A stretch of 64,000 nt of DNA from Incurvaria masculella (lineage: Eukaryota > Arthropoda > Insecta > Lepidoptera > Incurvariidae). The first letter of the stretch is position 1. Every line of letters starts with the position of its first letter. Below are positions 53,868 through 64,000 of this stretch, in pieces. Made by a program: the position numbers and the translations under genes. The stretch spans positions 13,410,001 through 13,474,000 of the forward strand of contig OX335662.1 of assembly GCA_946894095.1 (NCBI GenBank). The letters run 5' to 3'. The notes beneath the pieces were generated by a model. The model was not told the origin of the DNA. It did not search any database and saw only the letters and a list, made by a program, of their open reading frames with translations.

Positions 53868-54605
53868 CAAATTGGCAACATGTTGTTGGCGATGCATCTG
53901 TGAACAACTGAATGTGATGTGTTTGTAAATCTGAGAAGTACGTTTGAGAGAGTGTGCACGACATTTTTGGAAGGCTATTTAAAAGTTAACTCATCCATAG
54001 TTAATTAAATGTCTATCTTTTTCTTTTTTACATTGTAATTAGGTATGCTACATTTCTACGCCTTGGATTTCTGTTATGTGAAATGTTGTATTTGTCATGT
54101 GTTTAAATAAATAAATAAATAAAATAAATAAATAAATGACGGACATAGGCTTTGCAAAATAAACCGATAATTGTCATGAAGTGTTGCATACGGCACGAAC
54201 CATAGATTTTTGTGAATTAATATTAATTTAATTTATTCATCTGTGTTTTTTCTTTTATCATCAACGATAAATACTTACTATTTATGTTACAAGGAATTAA
54301 AATAATGTATTCACACAAACGGGTACCAACAACCCGCATTTCCGTAAACAGTAGCAATCAATCGATCACTGTAAACTAGTTTTAAAGTATCACTGGAAAA
54401 AATAATAATACAATGGCCAACCTGACGAAGTTTCTTGTCGGCTCTTCTTCGCCAGAAGTAATCGAACCGACAGGAAAAAAAATATGATGAATACGAGTGT
54501 GTAATATACATCTAATGGAGGAAATAAAGAAACTGAATCTGAAACTGATAAAATATGACAAATCCGTGCAGAGCGCTGCCTGTGGATGATGAATAAACAA
54601 TAAAC
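53868..54605 (-). repeat. R2 retroposon, both modules, split by an insertion
   Basis: Minus strand: start TTTATTCATCATCCACAGGC, module a start (GCACGGATTTGTCATATTTT), then module b with hairpin arms GAACCGACA (54464-54472, plus strand) and TGTCGGCTC (54436-54444). It then runs to TATGTCCGTCAT, is interrupted by 53887-54137, and resumes as AACATGTTGCCAATTTGGAG. Confidence 0.7.
53887..54137 (+). repeat. Retroposon 3' end inserted in R2
   Basis: About 250 bp ending in AAATAAATAAATAAATAAAA-type repeats (54101-54137), bounded by R2 sequence on both sides. A LINE or SINE tail; no coding sequence. Confidence 0.6.
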
Positions 54606-54613
54606 ATGGTTTT

Positions 54614-54665
54614 TAACCGACTTCAAAAAAGGAGGAGGTTATCAATTCGTCGGAATCTTTTTTTT
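54614..54665 (+). repeat. R5 repeat 5' end
   Basis: TTAACCGACTTCAAAAAAGG then AGGAGGTTATCAATTCGTCG. Confidence 0.65.
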
Positions 54666-55515
54666 TTAATTTTTTTATTATGATAATTTAACCGTCTAAA
54701 ACCTATGGCAGTGTTCTTGAAGACTCGGCGACGGTTCGTTCATCTCTGGTGACCTCTTTGTAAAATGACAGCGTTAATTATCTGATCTCAGTGTTTGATA
54801 ACATGCCCAGTTACTGGCTAAGATCTCTGTCGAACCTCGTAACTCTTACTTAGCAGAGTTGACCTGTGCTCTTCCCAGAGAGTGGGGTTGATGTTTGCGG
54901 TACCTCACTCCTCCTTTAATATGTATAGTAGGAAAAACCTACGAGTACGTCCTGCATTTGAACGAGCTACACCTCAAAGCGTTAGACAAAAGGCAAGTAA
55001 ATATTGTATTTCTTCGTGCAGCCCCCATACGACGAGTCAGCTCACTACAGGGCGATACATTGGTAAATAACTGATCGGGTGAAAATAACGCCAAAAAGCC
55101 AAGGAGCCCAGTGAAATGATATATACCAGTTGCAACTAAACGTCAGATTTAATCACTCGCTTGCCTGGTCACCCGACGAGTTAATTCATCATGGTTAATC
55201 CGGACACAAGGAGCCGATCGTGATTATAAAAAAAGAGCAAGTAACTAGCCATGTATCTCATTTCTCTTAATGGTCAGAGGAGCACCTGGTAATCGCTTGT
55301 AGGTGGGATGTCTAGGGCAAGTAAATGGAAACATATCCCATTCCTCTCAAAGTGCAGACGACATCCTTTCTCCCGCAGTACTGGTAGGTATATATGATAC
55401 TTTAAATACTTTTTTCACCGTAATTATTTTTAAGTAGCATCAGGAGAGCGAGTAACGGGAGACGTATCCCATTGGTGACGGCGCTAGGTAATTATTTGCT
55501 AGTAGGAACACAAGG
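54666..55515. other. Unassigned DNA, possibly LINE flank
   Basis: No clear coding motif, although LINE-coding scraps begin shortly after 55515. Confidence 0.3.
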
Positions 55516-55740
55516 CCGTACCCGCCTGTAACATTTCAAAAGACGTGGGTTTTCGGGATTTAATTGAACCCAATGCCAAAATTGCATAACAGAAGCTGGG
55601 GATCCTATACCGTTGCAGGATGAATAACATCCCGCAACGGTATAGGTGCACCGGTGCAACTTCTTCTTTACAAATCAAAGATATACCGAATATCTGTGCT
55701 CTGCGGCCAGGAATGGCACCCGGTTTAAAATGGAGCACTA
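55516..55740 (+). pseudogene. Jockey-like LINE scrap
   Basis: Plus strand NISKDVGFRDLIEPNAKIA, stop, QKLGILYRC, then SLQIKDIPNI: the region after the reverse transcriptase, parallel to 48260-48400 in copy B. It contains a perfect 13 bp hairpin (55604-55616 with 55634-55646). Confidence 0.6.
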
Positions 55741-56687
55741 AAGTAGATATGCATTAATATCAGCATTTTTCCGTACATCTATCACCAAATTGTATCACAA
55801 TAAGAGGTATTCGCTTTGCAAAATGACGTATTATATCGCAGTACGTCTACATTTAAGCTCCTAACAATACCCACGGTGTTGGAGTTCCGTTTTCATTTAA
55901 TCCGCGTCAAATTGAAAACAAATACGCGACGCGGAAAAGAAAACAAAATCGAATCATCTGCGATAACATTGCACACCAATATTAGTACAAGCTCTGCTTT
56001 CACAAGTTGTTTTATGGTAGTATATAGAAACTTCATAAATAGAGTTTGGAATAAGATAACCATATGAAGTTAAAATTAATAAAAACGAAGTAGATTTGGT
56101 CGGCGATTAATAATAATATAGATAGCAAATGTATGTCCTGTAAAACTATAATACCATAGCAAGAACGTTAAGTAATCTTGAATTTATTATTAGAGTATGT
56201 ACATTTATTTATTGATTAAATATATCTATAGACCGAGGAGAGACAATCTGTCATTTTATAAGTTTGAAATGATTTACACATACACAACAAACATGCACAA
56301 TAACTGCTTTACTAATAAAACCATCACTATTAACCCGGTATTTCTAGCCGTCAAACATTCAACTAGTTATTCGAGTGCTTGAAGAATTAAACAAAATGCG
56401 ACAAAACCGTATCATTTGATTTTATGACGATCAGTGAATCTATTCACCCAGGATGCAGTACTCTACGCGGTATGTTTGCGGTAGCATCTACGTAGCCAGG
56501 GGCATAAGGCAGTGGTTCCCAGTGAGCGTAGGTTAAATTATTCCTTCTCTATTCGAGATTGAACCTTATGACATATTTACATCAGGTATAAAAGTTCCGA
56601 GGATAAGCATTGGAATTAGACATATTCATAAGTAAAAAAGTAAATGTATATTTTTAATGTATTGATTTTCCTTTTAGGTTATAATTT
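55741..56687. other. AT-rich DNA, nothing recognised
   Basis: No gene or repeat family recognised in about 950 bp. Confidence 0.4.
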
Positions 56688-56966
56688 AAAAAACCGGCCA
56701 ACTGAAAATTGGACTTCCACAGGAAGGGTTGCGTACCATCGTAAAATATTTAAGACAAAAAAACACGTTGTTTTTAAGGGGGCCACCGTTTATTTAGATT
56801 TTTACCTATTTGTTGTTTTAGCGGCAAAATACATACACACTCTGTGAAAATTTCAGCTGCCTGCCCAGTACGGTTCATGAGATACAGCCCTGCGACAGAC
56901 AGGCGGACGCACGGACAGTGTGTAATAGGGTTCCGTTGGCACCCTTTGGGTACGGAACCCTAAAAC
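56688..56966 (-). repeat. GTCCGT repeat (R1), diverged
   Basis: Minus-oriented, with a decayed outer hairpin (CAACTGAAAATTGGACTTCC) but an intact inner hairpin at 56929-56960. Confidence 0.8.
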
Positions 56967-57340
56967 GAAGAGGCACGAATTTCTCGTGAACAGGGGAAAT
57001 CAGAGCTGCGTTGGGTGTGCAATGTCCTGGTGAGTGACGGGTGAGCGGCCCGCGCGGAATGTTTAGATTTCGCAAACGGTTGTTTTTTTTTAAAACTCTG
57101 CGCCTGTCCAAAAAGCCGCTGCACGGTGAAATTTCTTTGATCGCGTCCGAAAGTCCAGCCCGAAACGTGTAAATAGCTTCTATCACAGATTAAAGAAAAA
57201 TAACGTCACAGTTTCCAACTAGCCCTGTGCGAATGCGCGTCACTTTGTGGTTCGAAAGTCTGGATAATCTCTTGCCGTTTGCAGTATTAAATTCAAGATG
57301 ATTGAAAGGGCAGTGAGAAAGCCATATTTTAAATATTGAC
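56967..57340. other. Unique DNA, GC-rich at 57000-57180
   Basis: No family recognised; frame 56875-57186 runs from R1 into this region and is not a gene. Confidence 0.35.
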
Positions 57341-57344
57341 TCAG

Positions 57345-57433
57345 CTAAGCACCTGCTTGGCTCCCTGGATTTGACACAGCGTCGGGCAGTGCGTCTCGCC
57401 GATGACCCAGAGGTATCTCTGAATTCAGTCCCA
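57345..57433 (+). pseudogene. LINE C-terminal scrap
   Basis: LGSLDLTQRRAVRLADDPEV then SLNSVPLG on the plus strand, matching 48450-48540 of copy B. Confidence 0.65.
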
Positions 57434-57615
57434 TTAGGGCGTAATTAAAAGAAAATTTATCTTAATTTAAAAATAAGTGCAACGAATTTCGGTTATCAAA
57501 ACAGTACATTTGGAGATTGATGGTCTAGCCATAATTGAAAGACAAAACTGTAGGACCCCGATGCTTTGAATGCTCAAACGGCGCAAATATGCATGAACAA
57601 TCATAAAAAAAGTTT
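57434..57615 (+). repeat. R4 repeat, uninterrupted copy
   Basis: TTAGGGCGTAATTAAAAG through GATTGATGGTCTAGCCATAA to AGGACCCCGATGCTTTGAAT and CTCAAACGGCGCAAATATG. Confidence 0.55.
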
Positions 57616-57639
57616 GTACAATTAATGGGAGCCGCAGAT

Positions 57640-58490
57640 AAATAAAGTAAGTAAAGTAAAAGTAAAAAAGATTTATTTGTTCATAATATTACATACATCG
57701 GTATAATTACAACCATGGGTTACAGTACATAGTTTTGATGAACAGGTAGTATTTTAAGCCCTGGCTCCCACACTAGGATTCCCTGTGCTGTGGGAGTCAG
57801 TGTCTTTCGTCGCACTAATTGTGCACTGTTGGCGTTAGTAATGTATGAGAAATAATATATAAAGACAATAATGTAATGTATTAATGTATGTATATGTAAA
57901 CACGTGTAAACAAGGGTGTTTTTATATATATAGATAGATAGATAGATATATATAGAGGTGATGTTTTTTCATTTAAAAATATAAGTCGTGGATCATATTT
58001 ATTTGTTTTGATGTAGCTAGAATAATATATTATAGTTTAGTGAGTTTTTAGTCTCTAGTCTGTATTTGTGGTGTATTTATTTGATTATAACAAAAATATT
58101 TTCTGTGTTAATATAATTTAGGTTCAGAAGCCAATTGGTGAGTGACTTGGCGCAACTTCTTTGTGTGAGGGTTTTGAGTTGCAGAATTTGGTTTATTTTA
58201 GAATAAGTATACGGAGCAAGAAACGAATAGTGTCTTTGTGCAAATGCAGTTCTGGTGAGTGGAATATGCCATTTGTCTAAACGACTGGGTCTTGTCGATC
58301 CCGGATTGCATGTTAGGTAAGCAGTTCTATGGAATTTCTTGACCATTGCTGAAATAAACAACTGGCGAACACTAAGTACATTCGCCTTCTGATATAGAAG
58401 ATCAGTGGGATAGCGAAAGGGTCGCATGTGCATAACTTTCAACACAGCTCTTTGTGCACGTTCAATTTTTAACAAAATACTTTTTGCCTA
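57640..58490 (-). pseudogene. LINE 3' end with C-terminal frame
   Basis: The minus-strand frame 58475 to 58077 is open: LKIERAQRAVLKVMHMRPFR, YPTDLLYQKANVLSVRQLFI, then a basic C-terminus. This is the post-RT domain of a CR1/Jockey-type LINE. About 400 bp of 3' UTR follows, ending in an A-rich tract (57637-57670 in plus coordinates). A GATA microsatellite lies at 57930-57948. 5'-truncated near 58480. Confidence 0.75.
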
Positions 58491-58856
58491 TTGATTAACA
58501 TACAGCTAAACAATCAATTCGTCTTGCTTTTTTTTAATTTCCAAATTAGGTGTAGTAATATTTAAAAATAATAAAATATCCTTCCACATCCGATGCTAAC
58601 ACCCCCGACGCTAACCTCCAACATTTTGGGTTTATTTTTATTTTATCTCAGAGTCGGTGAAGCATAAACACCGGTAATAAAATCGAAATATCAAAGTTTG
58701 GAATATTATCTAGTGTATGACCGTAAAACCGTTTTAATAAGTTGCTTATATTATTTAAAAAAAATATGTTTGTAAATACCTATTTATAAGTTTTTACTAG
58801 GTTTTCAAGCCGGCGCGGCGCTTGGAAACTATAAATGATTTAGACAATTTTCTTTT
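58491..58856. other. AT-rich spacer
   Basis: No feature recognised. Confidence 0.4.
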
Positions 58857-59460
58857 TTAACCGACTTCTAAAAAGAAGGAGGTTATCAATTCGTCTGTAC
58901 GTTTTTTTTTATGTTTGTTACCTCATAACTTTTGCCTGGGTGAACCGATTTTGATGATTATTTTTTTTAAATGATAGCTAGTGGTTCCCAAGTGGTCCTA
59001 TTTTAATTTGGTTAAGTTCTGACAATGATATCCATGAGAAAATCATAAAAGTCTTAAATTTGTATTAAGATGTGCGCGACAAATGGACGAATAACTCAAT
59101 ATAACGCCAACCGATTTCGGTGATTCTTTATTTATTGGAAAGGACGTGTACAAATTAGTAAGTGTACTTCAGATTCACTAAAAATAAACAAATAAAAAAA
59201 AAATTAACAAAAAAAATTACCGACTTCAAAGAAGAAGCACTAAAAAGTAAAAAATAATTTCCATTTTTGTAGTTACGATTTCTGTTATTTTTTGAGTCGG
59301 TGTCAGCCAAGGTTAGGTTAGGTTAGGTTCTCTTGATTGGCGCAGCGCGTGCCCGGCTGACGCCGACTCAAAAAATAACAGAAATCGTAACTACAAAAAT
59401 GGAAATTATTTTTTACTATTTAGTGCTTTTTTTTTGCAGTCGGTTATTTTTTTTGTTAAA
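58857..59460. mobile_element. R5 repeat with large palindrome and TTAGG repeats
   Basis: Starts TTAACCGACTTCTAAAAAGA and continues to CAGATTCACTAAAAATAA. A palindrome follows: left arm 59218-59308, right arm 59357-59455 (CCGACTTCAAAG, TAATTTCCATTTTTGTAG, GATTTCTGTTATTTTTTGAG and complements). The loop holds AAGGTTAGGTTAGGTTAGG at 59308-59326, three to four units of the insect telomere repeat TTAGG. Confidence 0.7.
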
Positions 59461-59663
59461 TTTTTGTGGTACAGGATCACATATTTATCTAGTGAATAAC
59501 CGTGAAACGTTTATTAATTCACTTTAGAAAGTAGACTTTAAAGGTCAAAAACCTAAATTTCGCTTCGTGGCACATGATTTTCACGCGCATACAACAATGA
59601 ACCCAGTTTGCTGAACGCGGAGTCAATTGGAGTCCTAATTCGAGTTAAATCTGCCATTCACTC

Positions 59664-60041
59664 AGCCTCAGTGGCCCAGTGACGCGACACTTCGGCGATC
59701 GCAATTCGAAGTTAAGCAACGCTGGGTCCGGTCTGGTCTTGGATGGGTGACCATTCGACCGTTGAGAGAGGCTGGCCGTGGTTCGGATTCCACGTTAAAC
59801 TGTAGGTCCCCTTCCTTACTTACTAGGTGGTAGGGTGATCCCGCCCGGGTTGGTACCATCGCATTGGATGAACGATGGTCGAAGCGGCAATGAAAATTGT
59901 CCGTGTTTTCCATCCAGTTCAATGTAGCCGTGCAATATAAGGAAGGTCCTGGCATGGCACCTAGTTCCCATGTGGTGTGTTGGACTAATACCATGACAGA
60001 ACTTGTGGTATTAGCCATCCATGTCCAGTCACATAAAAAAA
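59664..60041 (+). repeat. 5S-headed SINE, full length, young
   Basis: Head CAGCCTCAGTGGCCCAGTGA with the 5S promoter blocks, body nearly identical to 4036-4417 and 63168-63551, and an A9 tail. Confidence 0.9.
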
Positions 60042-60510
60042 AAATCAGACTTTTACTATATCATGTTACCTAATGTTTGTTCTGATAACACTTAATTGTA
60101 TAGTTCAGCCACAGAATAAGTGTTCAGCCTATCTACTAAAGCTGTGCTCATGGAACTAGATAACATCTAACCAAAATATAGTTGACGTCTTTTTTCTCAG
60201 TGTACATGTATACGTACACATTTTGGAATGGTGTGTCGATATGATATTTCCTAGAGATGAATCACGTAACTTAGCAGCCACTTAACTCATATTAATGACG
60301 GATCAGGAAGGAATCTCTGATGTTAGGGTTCCGTGACTACTTAGGGTATTATTATTTTTATATTTATTTATTTATATATTTATAATTTACATATTGTCCC
60401 ACATTGGCCCACTTTTCTTGCAGCTACTTACGTAGTCTATAGGCCCTAGGTTAACAGGGATTCTGAAATAGATACACTGAAAACCAGCTTCGCAGCGCCA
60501 ACTGCCTCTA
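60042..60510. other. AT-rich spacer
   Basis: Includes a TTTAT-rich stretch at 60355-60385. No gene seen. Confidence 0.4.
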
Positions 60511-60516
60511 ATGCGA

Positions 60517-60790
60517 AAGTCCTGGTATGGCACCTAATTCCTTCGGGATTGCCGTGTGTTGGACATAAAAAAATGCGTGCCAGTTGAGTTTTTTTTAATC
60601 AAATTTTTCATTGCCGTTTCGACCATCCCTTCATCCGATTCGATGGTATAAAACCCCGTGGGGTTAACCTCACCACCTAGTATACCTAGGTGATAAGGAG
60701 AACCTAATGGTTTTCCGAATTCCGGACTCATAGCTCGAATTCTTGATCGAACGCAAGACTTCAGGCATGGAAGGCAAGGCCCGTCCCTAT
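60517..60790 (-). repeat. Decayed SINE pieces in both orientations
   Basis: 60517-60571 is a plus-oriented tail piece (GGCACCTAATTCCTTCGGGA, ACATAAAAAAA). 60608-60790 is a minus-oriented body and head piece (TTCATTGCCGTTTCGACCAT, CACCACCTAGTATACC). Possibly two insertions joined by deletion. Confidence 0.65.
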
Positions 60791-60857
60791 TCAAATACAG
60801 TGCAGCATTATCCCTGACCTGAGGCTAAAAAGATATATTATTTTTCTGTAAGTCTTA

Positions 60858-61016
60858 GCCCCGGTTGCACGAAGAGACGGCCGAGTTAATCAATGTTCAA
60901 ACACGTCACTTTTAGTGAACCGCATAGAGTTCCTTCCATAGTGTCCACACAAAGTGACGTGTTTGATCAAACTTTGACGTTGATTTTGATTTTTTGTCCG
61001 TTCGTGCACTCGGCCC
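60858..61016 (+). mobile_element. TAA/TTA-flanked palindromic MITE, copy 3
   Basis: Same orientation as copy 1, with TTA at 60855-60857 and 61017-61019. The best-preserved copy. Confidence 0.75.
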
Positions 61017-61057
61017 TTAGTTTTGCTATAAATCTTTTCCGTAGTTTATCTTGTTAA

Positions 61058-61522
61058 GGCCCTGGTACTAGCCAAATCGCAAACGAGGCACCCCAAGTTA
61101 ACTAACTAAGTCTGACGATTATAAGTGTCATTTTTACAATATATGATTCCTTGTCTAGGAATCAACCTATTTTCGTTAATGTATGTTTCCTTTTTCTATA
61201 CAAAATACATTGCGGAAACGGTGTCCCTTTCCGAACTTTTTTGACTAAATGTAGAAATCTAAAAGCAAATGGGATTTTTCGTTTATGCAGATATGGTGTT
61301 TTTGCTTATATCTAGAAATCGAATTACTTTCAGATTTCTAATGAGAAAAATCAACTTTTTTATTTTTATTATTATTTAAATAAATGATGGAATCAAAAAA
61401 TATTAACAATCCATGATCAGTCTGGAGTTCTATTTGGATTTGCTGAAGCGTCTCACTATATATTATTACATTTGTTAAAAAGTGCATTTGTATGGCGCGA
61501 GTAGTTGGCTAGTCCTAGCGCC
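61058..61522. mobile_element. TTAA-flanked element, 18 bp inverted ends
   Basis: GGCCCTGGTACTAGCCAA (61058-61075) and, in complement, GGCGCTAGGACTAGCCAA (61505-61522) match at 15 of 18. TTAA lies at 61054-61057 and 61523-61526. 465 bp, AT-rich interior without a coding frame. piggyBac-like by flank type only. Confidence 0.6.
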
Positions 61523-61650
61523 TTAATTGTTATTATTTAAATGATCATGTATGTATAGAGCTGAATAAACGATTATTATGATTTGGATTAGAATTTGAAA
61601 TTTAATTTCATTCATCCTGTTTGGTGGTATTGACTTTTCGATAATTTCAT

Positions 61651-61973
61651 AAACTGGCCAAGTGCGAGTCGGATTCGCACACGAAGGGGTCCGTACCCTC
61701 GTACAAGATTTAACACAAGGTTTTTTGTATGGGACCCCCCTTCAATTTTTATATTTTATCTATTTGTCGTTATAGCGGCAAAATAAATACACACTTTGTG
61801 AAAATTTCAGCTGCCTAGCTATTACTGTTCATGAGATACAGCCCTGTGACAGACGGACGGACGGAAGGACAAACGGACGGACAGACAAACGGACGTACGG
61901 ACGGATGAACGGACAGCGGAGGCTTCGTAATAGGGTTTCGTTTACACCCTTTGGGTACGAAACCCTAAAAAAG
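61651..61973 (-). repeat. GTCCGT repeat (R1), complete
   Basis: Minus-oriented with both hairpins and a GGAC-rich tract (61850-61915). Confidence 0.85.
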
Positions 61974-62287
61974 ACAATACAATAATCAAAGTAAAATATG
62001 CGGTATGAAATACGCGAGGACGTTGGCATCCCTCGCAGCACAAAGTGCGCACTGCCCCTACATATTTGTCCCGATGACTGGCCGCAACCGCTCGGCTACC
62101 TGCAGCTACCTGCAGCTACCTGCAGCCACCGGCTACCAGGCACCAGCCCTGGGAGGAAGTGCAAGTCACTCGTGGATAATTAGTTAATTTGAGAACGTCA
62201 AACCGCTCCATTGTTCCAGCTTAATGGCGGGTGGTCGTTGAAATTATGTCTCGTTTGAATATTTTTATTTGTGTGCATTTAAGGTTT
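61974..62287. other. Spacer with a 10 bp tandem repeat
   Basis: GCTACCTGCA is repeated three times from 62095, then degenerates. No gene supported. Confidence 0.5.
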
Positions 62288-62681
62288 TTGAGCGGCGCCT
62301 AGAGGCGCGGGGACTGGCCTAGCGTACCAGAGGTCTGGGTTCAATTCCTCCTCACGACATGCAACACTATCTTTCTCTTTCTGAGTTCGATAAGTGTATT
62401 TCGCCACGAATGCGAGCTGCTCAATGATTTGGAATCCATGTCAAACTGTAGGTCCCCTTCCCCTACTAGGTGGTAGGGTTTAAGCCCGCCCGGGTTGCTA
62501 CCATCGTATTGGATGAAAAGATGGTCGAAGCGGCAATGAAAAATTGTCCGTGTTTTCCATCTAGTTAAATGTTGTCGTGCTCATAAAGGGAAGGTCCTGG
62601 CATGGCACCAAATTTCTTCGGGAATGTGGTGTATTGGGCTAATATCATAACGGTATCCATGTCAGGTTGTATAAAAAAAGG
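62288..62681 (+). repeat. tRNA-headed SINE, full length
   Basis: Head GAGCGGCGCCTAGAGGCGCG, B box GGGTTCAATTCC, body, TTCTTCGGGAATGTGG variant; the tail CCATGTCAGGTTGTATA plus A7 has lost the GTAGTTGTGTGGTATTAG block. Confidence 0.88.
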
Positions 62682-62897
62682 TAAACATTGAACGAATACG
62701 ATACGTATGTAGAATCGACCGTAAAGCAAGGACACTACAAATCGTTTTGGTGTACGTGATAAAGTTTTTCAATGTATTCCTCCGACCTTTCGTCGTCTAT
62801 ATTTACTAGTAATTGAGAACATCTCAACCTAATCAAAAGACGATACAACAGTATGTACATAACTCACCACACAATCAACCCACCACAACCCACTCTT

Positions 62898-63008
62898 GTT
62901 TTTTTTATGTAACTGGACATGGATGGCTAATACCGAACTGACCGACAGATATTAGCCTAACAAACCACATGGCAATAGTTGCCATGGCAGGACCTTCCTC
63001 AAATATGT
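62898..63008 (-). repeat. SINE 3' fragment, 5S-type tail
   Basis: ATGTAACTGGACATGGATGG, CACATGGCAATAGTTGCCAT and AGGACCTTCCT in complement; truncated. Confidence 0.75.
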
Positions 63009-63167
63009 AGATGAAATACTCAACTTACAATTGTAGAAGAATAGTTGTTGGAAGGGGGGTGCCTACAGAATCTTTTTTCAGGGCCTTTGCTCTCTCCCTC
63101 CAGCTAAATTAGGGATCCGGTTAAGCAGGCTTAGATATGAAAATGTGCCTTCATTGAAAAAAATATA

Positions 63168-63551
63168 TAGTTTCAATGGCCCAGTGGCGCGACACTTCGG
63201 CGATCGCTCTCTGAAGTTAAGCAACGCTGGGTCCGGTCTGGCCTTGGATGGGTGACCATTCGACCGTTGAGAGAGGCTGGCCGTGGTTCGGATTCCACGT
63301 TAAACTGTAGGTCCCCCTTCCTTACTTACTAGGTGGTAGGGTTTATCCCGCCCGGGTTGGTACCATCGCATTGGATGAACGATGGTCGAAGCGGCAATGA
63401 AAATTGTCCGTGTTTTCCATCCAGTTCAATGTAGCCGTGCAATATAAGGAAGGTCCTGGCATGGCACCTAGTTTCCGTGTGGTGTGTTGGGCTAATGCCA
63501 TGACAGAAGGTGTGGTATTAGCCATCCATGTCCAGTCACATAAAAAAAAAC
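63168..63551 (+). repeat. 5S-headed SINE, full length, young
   Basis: Complete 5S-derived head (ATGGCCCAGTGGCGCGACAC onward), body and CCATGTCCAGTCACATA tail with A9. Confidence 0.9.
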
Positions 63552-63654
63552 AATAGTAATAAGAATGTCATATCGTCATGTCAACGCCTTGGGTCGAGTT
63601 AATAGTATAGTAGTATTTTTATTTCATCAAACAAACAGACATTTACATGATTAG

Positions 63655-63725
63655 AATTAGCCAGTTCAGCGTTCACGGCGAAGAAGAACTGGCAAGAAAC
63701 TTCGCTGAATACTTTTTTCAATGTC
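63655..63725 (+). repeat. R2 module a fragment
   Basis: Hairpin arms GCCAGTTC (63660-63667) and GAACTGGC (63686-63693) with CAAGAAACTTCGCTGA; nothing else of R2 remains. Confidence 0.65.
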
Positions 63726-63726
63726 T

Positions 63727-63995
63727 CGCCTTTCATTCAAGGGGATTTGGGTTCAAATCTCCGCCCCCTTCATACACCATTTTATTTCTATTTCTGTATT
63801 AACCCAGAGTATTTCTTTACGAATGCGGGCATAGCCAAAGCGGCAATGCGAAATTATTTTCCGTGTACTCAATCCAGTTCAATGTACCCGTGCTTATACA
63901 GAGGGAAGGTCCGGGCATGGGACCTAGCTCCTAAATATCACGGATTTTGTGAATCATATCATTACATTAGTTGTGTTTAGTTACATAAAAGAAAC
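63727..63995 (+). repeat. Old SINE with tRNA-like head
   Basis: B-box-like GGGTTCAAATCTCC (63749-63762), then AAAGCGGCAATGCGAAATTA, CAGTTCAATGTACCCGTGC, GGAAGGTCCGGGCATGGGAC and a TAGTTACATAAAAG tail. The head resembles that of the SINE inside the composite units (CCTTTCATTCAAG against CTTTCATGCAAG). Confidence 0.7.
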
Positions 63996-64000
63996 CAGCC

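Overview
The window reads as AT-rich intergenic or intronic DNA from a moth or butterfly (Lepidoptera). I found no intact host protein gene and no intact open reading frame of a known family. The organism call rests on the repeats. There are about 30 copies of a SINE family whose members carry either a tRNA-derived or a 5S rRNA-derived head on one shared body; as I remember it, this is the HaSE1/HaSE3 arrangement described from Helicoverpa armigera. There are also many copies of two repeats I know from lepidopteran genomes: the GTCCGT-rich repeat that begins with a GGGTTCCGTACC hairpin, and the ACCGACTTCAAA repeat. The long translated frames are fragments of dead retrotransposons or readings through SINEs.

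Layout. 0-11 kb: a snapback element (771-1429), a non-LTR retrotransposon inserted in a SINE (2100-3590), a 5S-headed SINE inserted in a GTCCGT repeat (3864-4514), several tRNA-headed SINEs, and a TAA-flanked palindromic MITE (8106-8264). 11.3-15 kb: a composite unit holding a helicase remnant, a mariner, two foldback MITEs and a SINE. The same unit recurs in opposite orientation at 39.2-43.4 kb. 15-24 kb: an array of MITEs carrying TGACGTCA sites, a LINE split by one of these MITEs, foldbacks at 19.7 and 22.9 kb, and more SINEs. 24.5-25.1 kb: the best candidate for a host promoter and first exon, a GC-rich island with a CCAAT-type box, a TCAGT initiator and a splice-donor-like sequence. 26-33 kb: copies of a roughly 750 bp retroposon (R2 here) with two alternative 5' hairpin modules, a tRNA-Tyr-like sequence, and tandem GTCCGT repeats. 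33-39 kb: small MITEs, an RTE-like LINE end and a larger reverse transcriptase remnant. 44-64 kb: GC-rich unique islands, five or more pieces of a Jockey-like LINE, MITEs, GTCCGT repeats now all in minus orientation, and young 5S-headed SINEs at 59.7 and 63.2 kb.

The repeats work as layers rather than as a pathway. LINE enzymes, probably RTE-like for the SINEs, moved the SINEs. DNA-transposon enzymes absent from the window moved the MITEs. The nesting gives a relative order of insertion. The most unusual signals are the inverted composite unit with its shared internal nesting, the R2 hairpin whose two versions differ by compensatory base changes, the tRNA/5S head exchange, and a 227 bp insert that combines inverted-repeat ends with a 13 bp direct flanking duplication. 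All family names come from reading the sequence; no search was run.
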